Of a stretch of DNA of 64,000 bases, positions 27,643-36,867 are shown piece after piece. Position numbers and translations under genes: made by a program. The stretch comes from Dyadobacter psychrophilus. Its GTDB lineage: Bacteria; Bacteroidota; Bacteroidia; Cytophagales; Spirosomataceae. The first letter of the stretch is position 1, and each line of letters begins with the position of its first letter. The notes under the pieces are model-generated. The model was not told the origin of the DNA. It made no database searches and worked only from the letters and a program-made list of their open reading frames with translations. The DNA lies in NCBI RefSeq assembly GCF_900167945.1, contig NZ_FUZA01000003.1:455137-519136 (forward strand), written 5' to 3'.

Positions 27643-27756
27643 CCCCTCATCGACTATCCGCGTATAAGCACACGGATCCTTTTTAATTTTGGCTCATTGG
27701 ATGAGGGCTCCAACAGCAAAAACCACTATCCCGATTGACGGGCGTTCACAAGAACG
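27643..27756 (-). promoter_or_regulatory. Structured mRNA leader of metE, possible riboswitch or attenuator
   Basis: On the minus strand, in order from upstream: a CGTTC/GAACG hairpin (27756-27743); a directly adjacent CCCG/CGGG hairpin (27742-27730); a CTCAT/ATGAG hairpin (27705-27693); and an 8-bp long-range stem pairing CCCTCATC (27707-27700) with GATGAGGG (27651-27644). The long-range stem encloses an ATCCG/CGGAT hairpin. One arm segment (27705-27701) can take part either in the short hairpin or in the long stem, so the two folds exclude each other. I do not see the conserved boxes of SAM-I or cobalamin riboswitches. The rest of the 303-bp gap, 27757-27910, shows nothing definite. Confidence 0.5.
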
Positions 27757-27910
27757 AGGTAAAATTAAAATCAATATTTTCGGATCGCCACTCAGGGTCA
27801 CGATTTAAGTGAAAGCGGTTACAAATAGGATTTGAGCAGGGATAAAATATCTGTTTTGCCCAACATCTATTCGCGGAAAAGTAAATTTTATTGGCACGAA
27901 ATTCCTAAGA

Positions 27911-29035
27911 TTAATGCCTGTTCACCCGCATGCGCACGGTCCGGAGGTTAATGTATTTTTTGAGATTATTAATGGGTGATTCAAAAAAGAACCAGGAAAG
28001 CGAAGCAACTGTAATCACCAGCGCGAGGCCCAGAGCTTTTCCCAATGCATCGGTTAGAATAATCTCAACTTTGAAGATCCGTTGGAAAACTTTGATAACG
28101 AGCGGCAAAAGAATTGACGGGACGACCATGTGATAAATGTAGAGTCCGTAACTGATCTTGCCAATGTACCGCAACATTGAATTATCCAGGATTTTACCAA
28201 AAATTGATTTAAAGCCATTCCCGTGGCTGGCGTGTGCGACGAAAAACAAGCAAAACACGGCCATGGAAGTCCGGAAAAACAATGTTACCAATACGGAATC
28301 TGCGTGGGTTAAGCAGAAAAACAAGAAAAATGTAAGCCCGCCCGCTGCAAAAATTTTTAAATTTCTCAGAAAGGCTTCGGGAGATCGGTCATAAACCAAA
28401 ATATAGGCCCACAATGCGCCCAGCCCGAATGCGTCCAGGCAAGTCGGCATTAAAACGCCCAGGTTGTGTCCGAAAAAAGAAAGCACAAGCCTGCTAATGA
28501 TTCCAAGCAAAATTGTTCCACCAATCACTTTTTCCATGTATCGCAACGGAACACTAAGCATCACCAATGGCCAGAAAATATAGAATTGTTCTTCAACTGC
28601 CAGTGACCACAATGTTGATAAGAGGTCCGACCAGTTTGTGGTTGTTTCCAAAAGGAAGTTGGAAATATAAAGAATGTAATGCGCGGGATAGTTGTAAAAA
28701 TCTGTATTAATGGTTGGGATAAAAGGAATGGACTTAGCCTGCCAAACAGTAAAAAGCAGGAAGTAGTACAACGGAAAGATCCTCAGCACCCTTCTTAACA
28801 GGAAGTTCTTATAAGTTTGTCCAATGCCTGTTTCCTCAGCAGAGGCCCTGCTCAAAAGCAGGATCCGCGTGATCAGAAATCCGCTCAAGACAAAAAAAAG
28901 AGTCACACCCAGTGGCCCGTTTGCGAGCACATTTATCCCCTGCCCTTCGGGAAACCAGTGAAAAAGAATGACCAAAATGATCGCAATTGCGCGCAGGCCA
29001 TCCAATTGAGAGAAATATTCCTGTTGTTTTTGCAT
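27911..29035 (-). CDS. Acyltransferase 3 (OafA/YrhL-type) membrane protein
   Basis: A 374-residue inner-membrane protein with about ten hydrophobic helices. The family signature is at the N-terminus (FSQLDGLRAIAIILVILFHWF, with the conserved His) followed by GPLGVTLFFVLSGFLITRILL and the RRVLRIFPLYYFLL segment. The conserved SLAVEEQFYIFWPLVML also occurs. Members O-acetylate or O-acylate polysaccharides and lipids. No SGNH domain is attached. The acceptor is unknown. Confidence 0.92.
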   Translation of the reverse strand: MQKQQEYFSQLDGLRAIAIILVILFHWFPEGQGINVLANGPLGVTLFFVLSGFLITRILLLSRASAEETGIGQTYKNFLLRRVLRIFPLYYFLLFTVWQAKSIPFIPTINTDFYNYPAHYILYISNFLLETTTNWSDLLSTLWSLAVEEQFYIFWPLVMLSVPLRYMEKVIGGTILLGIISRLVLSFFGHNLGVLMPTCLDAFGLGALWAYILVYDRSPEAFLRNLKIFAAGGLTFFLFFCLTHADSVLVTLFFRTSMAVFCLFFVAHASHGNGFKSIFGKILDNSMLRYIGKISYGLYIYHMVVPSILLPLVIKVFQRIFKVEIILTDALGKALGLALVITVASLSWFFFESPINNLKKYINLRTVRMRVNRH

Positions 29036-29133
29036 TTATTCATATGGATTAGGCCGCTATAAATAAAATCACATTCCACTAAAACGAAATTCTCTACACT
29101 TGGCTGATTATCAGCAACTCTTTATTACGTATT

Positions 29134-29868
29134 TCAATTTTGTATCAACCTTGCCGCTTCCGCATCAAGCAGCAGTTCCGCGTTCATGTGGTTTTGCAAA
29201 GCCGTCGCGGGGAACGCTGTTGTGACAGGAAATGCCAGTGCACGCTGAATAACCGCCGCTTTTGCACTTCCCGACGCCATCAGGATCGCTGTTTTTGCTT
29301 CCATAATGTGCCGTATCCCAACCGTAATCCCCAGACTAATAACTGTTGGTTGCTTAAAATATTTTTGTCCAACCTCTTTAGTTACGTTTTCGAGTTCCGA
29401 GACATGCGCATAACTATCCCAGGGCGTTCCCGGCTCATTAAGAGCAAGATGGCCGTTCATACCCACCCCCAGGATGATCAGATCCAGTCCGCCGAGACTT
29501 GCTACAACCTTATTAACACGCGTACATTCTTCCTCCGGGTCGATTGCTTTCCCATCAAAAAACACGATCTGATCCTCCCGTAAACCAATAGGTTTGAGAA
29601 AATCTTTGTTAAGCAAATTTCTGCATCCGCCATCGTCCTCAGCTCCAAAACCGATCCATTCATCGAGGCCAACAAAAACGCATTGGGAAAAATCGGTCAT
29701 GCCTTTTTGGTTTGCAGATACCAAAATTTCAAACATGCCAAGAGGCGTGCTGCCGGACGGCAGACAAATAACCGCGGTGGGTTTTTTGGAAAGTAGAGCC
29801 ATTACACGCTCGGCCGCGGCTAGGCTCATTGTTTCATAATCCTGGTAAACGTTGAGTTTTGGTTTCAT
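29134..29868 (-). CDS. Glucosamine-6-phosphate deaminase/isomerase-like protein
   Basis: A 244-residue protein of the NagB/6-phosphogluconolactonase family. ICLPSGSTPLGMFEIL binds phosphate, VGLDEWIGF holds the catalytic Asp region, LIILGVGMNGHLALNEPG is the hallmark NGHxAxNEPG loop, and ITVGIRHIMEAKTAILMASG follows. The NEPG loop favours amino-sugar phosphate deamination over lactonase activity. It could act on glucosamine- or galactosamine-6-phosphate. No nagA or sugar transporter is adjacent. Confidence 0.85.
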   Translation of the reverse strand: MKPKLNVYQDYETMSLAAAERVMALLSKKPTAVICLPSGSTPLGMFEILVSANQKGMTDFSQCVFVGLDEWIGFGAEDDGGCRNLLNKDFLKPIGLREDQIVFFDGKAIDPEEECTRVNKVVASLGGLDLIILGVGMNGHLALNEPGTPWDSYAHVSELENVTKEVGQKYFKQPTVISLGITVGIRHIMEAKTAILMASGSAKAAVIQRALAFPVTTAFPATALQNHMNAELLLDAEAARLIQN

Positions 29869-30014
29869 AATTTAAATAAAAAGTGTTTGAAAAATTCATA
29901 ATCTAGACATTCTTTTCGCGTAAGAAACATTTATCCTTGAAAAACACCAAAAACTGAAAGTCCAATCCTAACTTTACCGCATAATCCCGATTGTTCATTC
30001 TCACTAATTAAAAA

Positions 30015-31415
30015 ATGGAATACCGTATAGAAAAAGATACTATGGGCGAAGTGCAAGTGCCGGCTCATGTATACTGGGGCGCACAAACGCAGCGATCGAT
30101 CCAGAATTTCCCTATTGCCCAGGATATCAACAAAATGCCTAAGGAAATTATCAAGGCATTTGCATATTTGAAAAAAGCCGCTGCTATTACCAACCACGAA
30201 GCAGGCATTCTCGCAAAAGAAAAAAGTGACCTCATCGGTCAGGTTTGTGATGAGATTTTGACCGAACAGCTCGACGACCAGTTTCCACTCGTAGTATGGC
30301 AAACCGGTTCGGGAACGCAGTCGAACATGAACTGTAACGAGGTGATCGCTTATCGGGGACACGTATTGCAAGGAGGCGAGCTGGCTGATAAAACAAAATT
30401 CCTTCATCCGAATGATGATGTGAACAAGTCACAGTCTTCTAACGACACATATCCGACGGCCATGCACATTGCGGCCTATAAAATTCTCGTGGATGTCACC
30501 ATTCCGGGCATTATCAAGCTCAGAGATACATTGAAAGCCAAATCGGAGGCGTTCAGAGATGTGGTAAAAATCGGCCGTACGCACTTTATGGATGCGACCC
30601 CGCTTACATTAGGACAGGAATTTTCGGGTTATGCATCTCAGTTGGACCACGGCCTACGCGCAATCTACAACACATTGGCGCACCTTTCGGAGCTGGCTTT
30701 GGGTGGAACTGCTGTTGGAACAGGCATTAACACGCCCGAGGGTTATTCGGAAAACGTTGCCCGTCACATTGCCGCGTTAACCGGCCTGCCATTTATTACT
30801 GCCGAGAACAAATTCGAAGCATTAGCAGCGCACGACGCGATCGTGGAAGCGCATGGTGCATTGAAAACGGTTGCAGTGAGCTTGATGAAAATTGGTAACG
30901 ACATTCGGATGTTATCATCCGGTCCGCGTTCAGGCATTGGCGAGATCCATATTCCTGATAATGAGCCGGGAAGCTCCATTATGCCAGGAAAGGTAAATCC
31001 TACACAATGCGAAGCGATGACAATGGTGGCGGCGCAGGTGATGGGTAATGATGTGGCGATCGGGATCGGTGGTTCCAATGGTCATTTCGAACTGAATGTT
31101 TTCAAACCTTTGATGGCTTACAACTTTCTGCATTCAGCGCGACTGATCGGGGATGTATGCGTGTCATTTAATGATAATTGCGCTGTGGGCATCGAACCGT
31201 TGCACGAGAACATTAAGAAGCACGTAAACAACTCATTAATGCTTGTTACTGCATTAAATACGAAAATCGGCTATTACAAAGCAGCTGAAATCGCCCAGAC
31301 GGCACATAAAAACGGCTCTACGTTGAAAGAAACGGCTGTTGCCCTGGGTTACCTGACGCCGGACGAATTTGATGCGTGGGTAAAACCGGAAGAAATGGTT
31401 GGCGACAACAAATAA
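30015..31415 (+). CDS. fumC: Class II fumarate hydratase
   Basis: A 466-residue tetrameric enzyme of the TCA cycle that interconverts fumarate and malate. N-terminal [23 protein letters not shown], the substrate-binding [13 protein letters not shown] and [39 protein letters not shown], and the superfamily signature [17 protein letters not shown] are all present. Length matches E. coli FumC (467). A hairpin terminator follows, indicating a single-gene unit. Confidence 0.97.
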   Translation: MEYRIEKDTMGEVQVPAHVYWGAQTQRSIQNFPIAQDINKMPKEIIKAFAYLKKAAAITNHEAGILAKEKSDLIGQVCDEILTEQLDDQFPLVVWQTGSGTQSNMNCNEVIAYRGHVLQGGELADKTKFLHPNDDVNKSQSSNDTYPTAMHIAAYKILVDVTIPGIIKLRDTLKAKSEAFRDVVKIGRTHFMDATPLTLGQEFSGYASQLDHGLRAIYNTLAHLSELALGGTAVGTGINTPEGYSENVARHIAALTGLPFITAENKFEALAAHDAIVEAHGALKTVAVSLMKIGNDIRMLSSGPRSGIGEIHIPDNEPGSSIMPGKVNPTQCEAMTMVAAQVMGNDVAIGIGGSNGHFELNVFKPLMAYNFLHSARLIGDVCVSFNDNCAVGIEPLHENIKKHVNNSLMLVTALNTKIGYYKAAEIAQTAHKNGSTLKETAVALGYLTPDEFDAWVKPEEMVGDNK

Positions 31416-31435
31416 TTTGAGATAAACATTTAATT

Positions 31436-31470
31436 AAATGCTCTGCCAGACCGGTGGAGCATTTATTTTG
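31436..31470 (+). terminator. Terminator after fumC
   Basis: An 8-bp stem AAATGCTC/GAGCATTT (31436-31443 and 31457-31464) is followed by the short T-rich stretch ATTTTG. It lies 20 bp after the fumC stop and argues that the next gene starts at 31477, not within the hairpin at 31438. Confidence 0.6.
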
Positions 31471-31476
31471 ATTATC

Positions 31477-31998
31477 ATGCCCATGAACATTCGCAGTGCA
31501 TTATTGGCAGATCCAATGCAATCCAAAAGGCGGGCGAGCGAGGTTGCGGCATATGCTTGCCTGGATAGCGCGCACTTTGATGAACTGATGGACTGCTTTC
31601 TTTCTGATAATTTCAGGCTTGCCCAGCGCGCGGCATACAGTGTTAGTATAGCGGGCAGCGAGCGACCGGATCTGATCGAGCCGCACATTGGTTCGCTGGT
31701 AGATCAGCTCAAGAGAAAAGACATCCACGACGCCGTTATCCGTAACAGCGCCCGGATCCTTCAGGAGGTTGAAGTTCCGGAAGAACTGCATGGCCGGTTA
31801 ATGGATGTTTGTTTTGATTTTATTCAAAACCGGCAGATTGCGATTGCCATCAGGGCATTTTCTTTGACCATTCTTTACAACTTTTCACGCATTTATCCTG
31901 AAATAAAAAAGGAGCTGCGTATTATCATCGAGGAGGCATTGGAATATGAAAAACCAGCTTTTGTCTCACGGGGAAAGAAAATCCTCAAGAAGATTTAA
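31477..31998 (+). CDS. HEAT-like helical repeat protein of unknown function
   Basis: A 173-residue, mostly alpha-helical protein. Repeating helix pairs (SKRRASEVAAYACLDSAHFDELMDCFLSD, then LAQRAAYSVSIAGSERPDLIEPHIGSLVDQL, then IAIRAFSLTILYNFSRIYPEIKKEL) resemble HEAT or adenylosuccinate-lyase-like repeats that bind other proteins. No catalytic motif is seen. The start at 31477 is preferred over 31438 because of the terminator hairpin; an ATG at 31483 is also possible. The neighbours give no clue about its role. Confidence 0.7.
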   Translation: MPMNIRSALLADPMQSKRRASEVAAYACLDSAHFDELMDCFLSDNFRLAQRAAYSVSIAGSERPDLIEPHIGSLVDQLKRKDIHDAVIRNSARILQEVEVPEELHGRLMDVCFDFIQNRQIAIAIRAFSLTILYNFSRIYPEIKKELRIIIEEALEYEKPAFVSRGKKILKKI

Positions 31999-32064
31999 AA
32001 AGGCAAAAGCGTCCTTAACACAGGTAAAACTCTTTACTTTACTTCTTTAAAACAAAAACAGCAA

Positions 32065-33006
32065 ATGACCATATACTGTTATTCCATGCTGGATGAATCG
32101 CTGAGAAATAACCTCAGTGAAGCTCTGCAACCCCATCACAACGTCCAGTTTCGCACTGAAACGACGACTGAGGAAGAAAGCCTTGCGGCCTTCAAAACAG
32201 CAGATTATATCCTCGGCAACCCGCCGGTCGAATGGTTTTCTGACGCTTCCGATAATCTGAAATTCTGGCAGCTCGATTCGGCTGGATTTGACCAATATGC
32301 TTCCGTGACCATTAATGAAAGCGTGAAAGTCGCCAATATGGGCGATTGGTTCGCACGTCCCTGCGCCGAGTCCATCGTGGGTGGTGTACTTGCATTATAT
32401 CGCGGTCTGGATACGCTGACATTATTGAAACAAAAGTCGGAATGGATCGGATCGAAACTTCGGTCGGAGCTCAAAATCCTTTACAAACAAAATGTAGTCA
32501 TTCTGGGGGCCGGTACGATTGGTTTAGCTGTCAATACAATTTTGAGAGGATTCGGCTGCACAACGCATTTAATGGCCCGCACTTCTCGCGAGGCGGACCT
32601 GCATAGCAAAGAAGAACTTTTCATTGAGCTGCCTTTTGCGGATCTGGTCATTAACACGCTTCCGGGAACTGCTCAACATTTTGTTGACCAGACATTCTTT
32701 TCCAAAATGAAAGAACGCAGCGTTTACGCAAGCGTAGGCAGAGGCAGCACGACGGACGAAGATGCCTTGATCGATGTGCTTCAATCAGGTTACCTGGATG
32801 GTGCCGTTTTGGATGTCACCGAAATTGAACCTTTGCCCGAAAGCAGTCCGCTTTGGATTATGGAGAATGTAATCCTGACGCAACATACGGGTGGCGGGCA
32901 CAGTAACGAGCATATGGGTAAAGTGGATTTGTTCCTTAATAACATTTTTGCAATGGAGAATGGGGGGAATATTGTCAATGAAGTGAACCTGCGCAAAGGT
33001 TATTAA
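32065..33006 (+). CDS. D-2-hydroxyacid dehydrogenase
   Basis: A 313-residue NAD(P)-dependent enzyme of the D-isomer 2-hydroxyacid dehydrogenase family. The nucleotide-binding motif is VVILGAGTIGLAV near residue 145. The catalytic Arg is in SVGRGSTTDEDAL, the Glu in DVTEIEPLPESSPLW and the His in VILTQHTGGGH. The N-terminal substrate domain is shorter than usual, like GhrA-type glyoxylate/hydroxypyruvate reductases. It is followed 23 bp later by galK on the same strand and may be co-transcribed with the galactose genes. Confidence 0.88.
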   Translation: MTIYCYSMLDESLRNNLSEALQPHHNVQFRTETTTEEESLAAFKTADYILGNPPVEWFSDASDNLKFWQLDSAGFDQYASVTINESVKVANMGDWFARPCAESIVGGVLALYRGLDTLTLLKQKSEWIGSKLRSELKILYKQNVVILGAGTIGLAVNTILRGFGCTTHLMARTSREADLHSKEELFIELPFADLVINTLPGTAQHFVDQTFFSKMKERSVYASVGRGSTTDEDALIDVLQSGYLDGAVLDVTEIEPLPESSPLWIMENVILTQHTGGGHSNEHMGKVDLFLNNIFAMENGGNIVNEVNLRKGY

Positions 33007-33029
33007 GCAATCATCAGATCAGAACATTA

Positions 33030-34208
33030 ATGCAACAATCAGATATAGTAGAAAAAATAAAGGAAAAGTATTTCCAAAAATTTGGTGAAACATCAAATCC
33101 TGAACAAGTAAGGACTTTCCGTTCACCGGGAAGAATTAACCTCATCGGCGAGCATACAGATTATAACAATGGTTTCGTGCTGCCGGCCAGTGTGGATAAG
33201 GCGGTTTATTTTGTGATTGAGCCAAGGGAAGACGATCAGGTTATACTGCATGCGGCGGATCTGGATGAGACTTATTCTTTTTCAATTCAGGATCTTTCCA
33301 AACCAGCCCAATCCTGGCCACACTATCAGTTGGGAATTATCGAACAGATCTATAAAAAAGGCCTCAAAATCGGCGGTTTCCAGACCACTTTTGGCGGGGA
33401 CGTTCCGGTGGGTGCCGGATTATCCTCCTCAGCGGCATTGGAATGTTGTCTTTTATTTGCTCTAAATGAATTGTACGACCTCGGATTGGACAGGTTCAGC
33501 ATTGTAAAAATGTCGCAAAAGGCCGAAAACGAATATGTTGGTGTGCAATGTGGCATTATGGACCAGTTTGCGTCGGCATTCGGTAAGGAAGAATCTGTGA
33601 TCCGCCTCGATTGCCGTTCACTGGAATACGAATATTTTCCGTTCCCGATGCAGGACTATCTTTTAGTGCTTTGTGACACAAGCGTCAAACATTCTCTGGC
33701 CAGCTCAGAATACAACACCCGCCGCCAGGAATGTGAAAAAGGCATTGCTATCCTGCAAAAATATTACCCGGAGGTGCAGAGTCTGAGAGATGCGACGCCT
33801 GAAATGGTGGAAAAGCATCAAGACGAATTGGGAGATGTTGTGTACCGCAGATGCAAGTTCATCACGGAGGAGATTCAGCGCGTTCAGGATGCTTGTGATT
33901 TGCTCGTGGAAGGAAATCTGGGCGATTTCGGAAAAAAAATGTACGCTACGCATCAGGGACTGCAACACGAATATGAAGTAAGCTGCCCGGAACTGGATTT
34001 CCTGGTAGACCAAACATTAGCCGATCCTGACGTGCTCGGTGCCAGAATGATGGGCGGAGGTTTTGGTGGCTGTACGATTAATCTCGTTAAAAAAGAGGCG
34101 GTTGACGCTTTTGAACAAAAAATGAAAGCAGCTTATCAGGAAAAATATCATATTGACCTGCCATGTTATAAAGTGAAGATCACCACAGGCACGGAAGAGA
34201 TTATCTGA
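33030..34208 (+). CDS. galK: Galactokinase
   Basis: A 392-residue GHMP-family kinase that phosphorylates galactose at C1 in the Leloir pathway. The galactokinase signature GRINLIGEHTDYNNGFVLPA is near residue 30, the ATP loop GDVPVGAGLSSSAALE near residue 125, the CGIMDQFAS segment (catalytic Asp) near 175, and GARMMGGGFGGCTINLV near residue 340. Length is normal. It is followed by a mutarotase gene 39 bp downstream. galT and galE are not in the window. Confidence 0.96.
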   Translation: MQQSDIVEKIKEKYFQKFGETSNPEQVRTFRSPGRINLIGEHTDYNNGFVLPASVDKAVYFVIEPREDDQVILHAADLDETYSFSIQDLSKPAQSWPHYQLGIIEQIYKKGLKIGGFQTTFGGDVPVGAGLSSSAALECCLLFALNELYDLGLDRFSIVKMSQKAENEYVGVQCGIMDQFASAFGKEESVIRLDCRSLEYEYFPFPMQDYLLVLCDTSVKHSLASSEYNTRRQECEKGIAILQKYYPEVQSLRDATPEMVEKHQDELGDVVYRRCKFITEEIQRVQDACDLLVEGNLGDFGKKMYATHQGLQHEYEVSCPELDFLVDQTLADPDVLGARMMGGGFGGCTINLVKKEAVDAFEQKMKAAYQEKYHIDLPCYKVKITTGTEEII

Positions 34209-34247
34209 ACTTGCTAACCATTCTAAGGAAAACCTTTAACCATTGAT

Positions 34248-35387
34248 ATGAAAAAAATATTCCTTTTACTCACTGCGCTGACCAGCTTTTACCTTTTCAG
34301 CTGCTCCAAATCAAACAAAGAAGAAATGATCAGTACGATTTCAAAAGAATCTTTCGGCAAACTGCCCGACGGCCAGGAAGCAGATCTTTACACGCTTACC
34401 AATGCAAAGGGCATGACCGTGAATATTACCAATTATGGCGGCATCATTACCAAATTGACGGCGCCAGACAAGAACGGCGAGTTTGCAGACGTCGTGCTGG
34501 GTTTCGATTCGCTGGCTCCTTACCTGACTGGCCATCCGTTTTTTGGCGCGTTGGTGGGTCGTTACGGTAACCGGATTGCGAAAGGGAAGTTCAAACTGAA
34601 TGATAAGGAATACAAACTGGCCATTAATAATGGTCCCAATGCACTGCACGGCGGCATTAAAGGCTTTGATAAAGTGATCTGGAAAGCAACGGAGATCAAT
34701 CAGGATTCGGTTGTGGGCCTTCAACTCGAATATGTGAGCAAGGATATGGAAGAGGGTTATCCCGGAACATTAACCGTAAAAGTGGTTTACACATTGGATA
34801 ACGATAATGCATTAACCATTAATTACACGGCTACAACGGACAAGCCAACCGTGGTAAATTTGACAAACCACTCTTATTTTAACCTTACAGGTTTAAAAAG
34901 AGACATTCTCGATCACGAAATTTCCATCGAGTCGGACAGCATCGTGCCCGTTGACACCACACTGATCCCGACCGGAAAGCTGCGTGCTGTGGAAGGAACG
35001 CCATTTGATTTCAGGAAGCCAACCAAAATATCCGCTGGTATTAATAAAGTCGAAGATGAGCAGATCAAAAACGGCGGCGGTTACGACCATTGCTGGGTGC
35101 TGAAACGCTCAGAACCAGGCTTAGTCTTGTTCGCAACAGCAAAAGATCCTGAAAGTGGCCGTAAATTGGAAGCGTTCACGACCGAACCTGCCGTTCAATT
35201 CTACACAGGCAACTTCCTGGATGGAACATTAAAAGGCAAAAACGCCACCTACGTCAAAAGATTCGGTTTCTGCCTCGAAACAGAACATTATCCGGATTCC
35301 CCAAACCAACCGCAATTCCCATCAACAGTTTTGAACCCGGGAGATACATATAATACAACAACGAAATATCGGTTCTCAGCTAAGTAA
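34248..35387 (+). CDS. galM: Aldose 1-epimerase, lipoprotein
   Basis: A 379-residue mutarotase with a lipoprotein signal (FYLFSCSKSN, Cys at the lipobox), so it probably faces the periplasm and converts beta- to alpha-galactose or glucose before uptake. Catalytic His residues are in NALHGGIKGFD and VVNLTNHSYFNLTG; the catalytic Glu is in FTTEPAVQFYTGN. The GRYGNRIAKGKF segment is also conserved. It is the last gene of the unit starting at 32065 and is followed by a strong terminator. Confidence 0.94.
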   Translation: MKKIFLLLTALTSFYLFSCSKSNKEEMISTISKESFGKLPDGQEADLYTLTNAKGMTVNITNYGGIITKLTAPDKNGEFADVVLGFDSLAPYLTGHPFFGALVGRYGNRIAKGKFKLNDKEYKLAINNGPNALHGGIKGFDKVIWKATEINQDSVVGLQLEYVSKDMEEGYPGTLTVKVVYTLDNDNALTINYTATTDKPTVVNLTNHSYFNLTGLKRDILDHEISIESDSIVPVDTTLIPTGKLRAVEGTPFDFRKPTKISAGINKVEDEQIKNGGGYDHCWVLKRSEPGLVLFATAKDPESGRKLEAFTTEPAVQFYTGNFLDGTLKGKNATYVKRFGFCLETEHYPDSPNQPQFPSTVLNPGDTYNTTTKYRFSAK

Positions 35388-35409
35388 GACTGCGTTCGGA
35401 TTATTTTGG

Positions 35410-35466
35410 TAAGGGCAATGGCAACAAGACGTGTGAACCGTCTCCCAGTCATTGTCCTTATTTTTT
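35410..35466 (+). terminator. Rho-independent terminator after galM
   Basis: An 11-bp stem TAAGGGCAATG/CATTGTCCTTA (one G-T pair) is followed directly by TTTTTT. It starts 23 bp after the galM stop. Confidence 0.82.
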
Positions 35467-35510
35467 AGAATCTTTTTGAGTAATTTTGATTTACACACTA
35501 TGATATATGT

Positions 35511-35813
35511 ATGCCCAAAATCCTGGAATATTTCGGAATTGTTTTCTATTTCTATTCAAATGATCACCTACCCATTCATGTACATGTCTCATATAATGAG
35601 TTTGAAACTGTGTTTGAGATTTTCTTTGAAGAAGGCAAATTAAAGGAGGTTCGTTTGCGTGACGTTCCAGGTATTGAAGCCTTACCAGCTGTTCAATTTA
35701 AAGAAGCTAGAAAAGTAATTGAAGCTTACGCAGAAGTCATTGTGAATCGCTGGACGGATTTTTTTGTATTAAAAAAGAAAGTGTCAATTATAAAGATTAC
35801 GAAGAGGTTATGA
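35511..35813 (+). CDS. DUF4160-family protein
   Basis: A 100-residue protein. The start MPKILEYFGIVFYFYSNDHLPIHVHV followed by an alternating-strand core and helix (PAVQFKEARKVIEAYAEVIVNRW) is typical of DUF4160. The function is unknown; the family nearly always lies next to DUF2442 genes, and the two are thought by some to act as a toxin-antitoxin-like or regulatory pair. Here the genes overlap by ATGA. The DNA is more A/T-rich than its neighbours. A -7-like box TAATTTTG lies at 35481-35488. Confidence 0.85.
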   Translation: MPKILEYFGIVFYFYSNDHLPIHVHVSYNEFETVFEIFFEEGKLKEVRLRDVPGIEALPAVQFKEARKVIEAYAEVIVNRWTDFFVLKKKVSIIKITKRL

Positions 35814-36067
35814 CTTTGACTATTAATGTAACTGCCGCCGAATATCTGTCTGATTATAAAATCTTGGTCAAGTTCAATGATAGTACACAACAAATTTTGG
35901 ACTTTGAAGATTTCTTCATTGCAAATCCTCATCCGCAGCATGATATTTACAGGAACAAGGAACATTTTAAGAATTTCAAGATAGAAAAAGGAACATTAGT
36001 TTGGGGTGAAGATTGGGATTTGATATTTCCTGTTGAACAGCTTCATGCCGGCCACATACAATTTTAA
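35810..36067 (+). CDS. DUF2442-family protein
   Basis: An 85-residue protein that overlaps the DUF4160 gene by 4 bp. The pattern VTAAEYLSDYKILVKFNDSTQQILDFEDF and the ending GTLVWGEDWDLIFPVEQLH identify DUF2442, a small beta-rich domain sometimes associated with DNA binding. It is likely the partner of the upstream protein. No catalytic residues are evident. Confidence 0.85.
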   Translation: MTLTINVTAAEYLSDYKILVKFNDSTQQILDFEDFFIANPHPQHDIYRNKEHFKNFKIEKGTLVWGEDWDLIFPVEQLHAGHIQF

Positions 36068-36096
36068 ATCCCGACGAATTAAAATCATTACCCGCA

Positions 36097-36720
36097 ATGC
36101 TTACCAGAACAGTAAAAATCAGCAATGTTACTAATTTGTCCGATGCGCGTTATTGTGCGGGGATGGGGGTTGAAATGCTTGGTTTTTCTATTGATGAAGA
36201 TTCTCCTAACTATATTTCTCCCAAAAAATTCGAGGATATCTGTTCCTGGCTGGCTGGTGTGAATCTGATCGCCGAAACCGCACAAACGGATCCTGAGGCT
36301 ATTATCCAGACCTTGGCAAACTATCCGGTGCATTCTGTGCAGGTGGAAGCGCCTGGCCTTTTGAACTACCTAAAAAGTGAATTAAACCTCCCGCTGATAC
36401 TCAGAATCAGCGTTGACCTATACGAAGCAGACGAAATCAATTCTATCTTGAGTCGCTACGAAGGAGAAGTGTCGCATTTCCTGCTCGAAAGCGACAACGA
36501 CGCCGAGTTAACAGAAAACTGGATGCAGGTGCTGGGCAATCTCGCCGGCGAATATCCTATCCTGAGTGGCTTCGGATTGGATAATGAATATACTGTAAGC
36601 GCACTGACAGAGCTTTTTCCTAACATTGGCATCGCATTGCGCGGAAGCGAAGAAATCCGCCCGGGATATAAAGATTTTGGCAGCATGATGGACATTCTCG
36701 AAGCTTTGGAGGAACAGTAA
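36097..36720 (+). CDS. TrpF-like (phosphoribosylanthranilate isomerase-like) protein
   Basis: A 207-residue protein that resembles the TIM barrel of TrpF. The N-terminal strand and helix (TVKISNVTNLSDARYCAGMGVEMLGF) parallels the KICGIT motif of TrpF, and the C-terminal GSEEIRPGYKDFGSMMDILEAL parallels its phosphate-site and last helix. The catalytic Cys of KICG is replaced (KISN), and the usual GGTG loop is missing. It therefore probably does not catalyse the tryptophan-pathway step. No other trp genes are near. Its true role is unknown. Confidence 0.65.
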   Translation: MLTRTVKISNVTNLSDARYCAGMGVEMLGFSIDEDSPNYISPKKFEDICSWLAGVNLIAETAQTDPEAIIQTLANYPVHSVQVEAPGLLNYLKSELNLPLILRISVDLYEADEINSILSRYEGEVSHFLLESDNDAELTENWMQVLGNLAGEYPILSGFGLDNEYTVSALTELFPNIGIALRGSEEIRPGYKDFGSMMDILEALEEQ

Positions 36721-36811
36721 CCTCAAAAACCTCTCTCGTAAGCCAATCTTTTATAGTTCTCACTAAAAAAATCCGCTCAACACGCCCTTTCGCCGATAAT
36801 AATTTTCCGAT

Positions 36812-36842
36812 TTGCAGTATCTTGCATTACCTACTACCTTTG
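36812..36842 (+). promoter_or_regulatory. Promoter of the PspC/LiaF group
   Basis: TTG (36812-36814), 20 bases, then TACCTTTG (36835-36842), an exact match to the -7 consensus TAnnTTTG with near-ideal spacing. The start codon follows 25 bases later. Confidence 0.65.
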
Positions 36843-36867
36843 ATTACAAATAAACGCTAAGCTAATC

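Noticed and set aside
27643..27760. SAM-I or cobalamin riboswitch in front of metE
   Set aside because: The conserved GGAGGGA/GCAACC blocks of SAM-I and the GCCACTG box of cobalamin riboswitches are not seen; I keep only a structured leader of unknown class.
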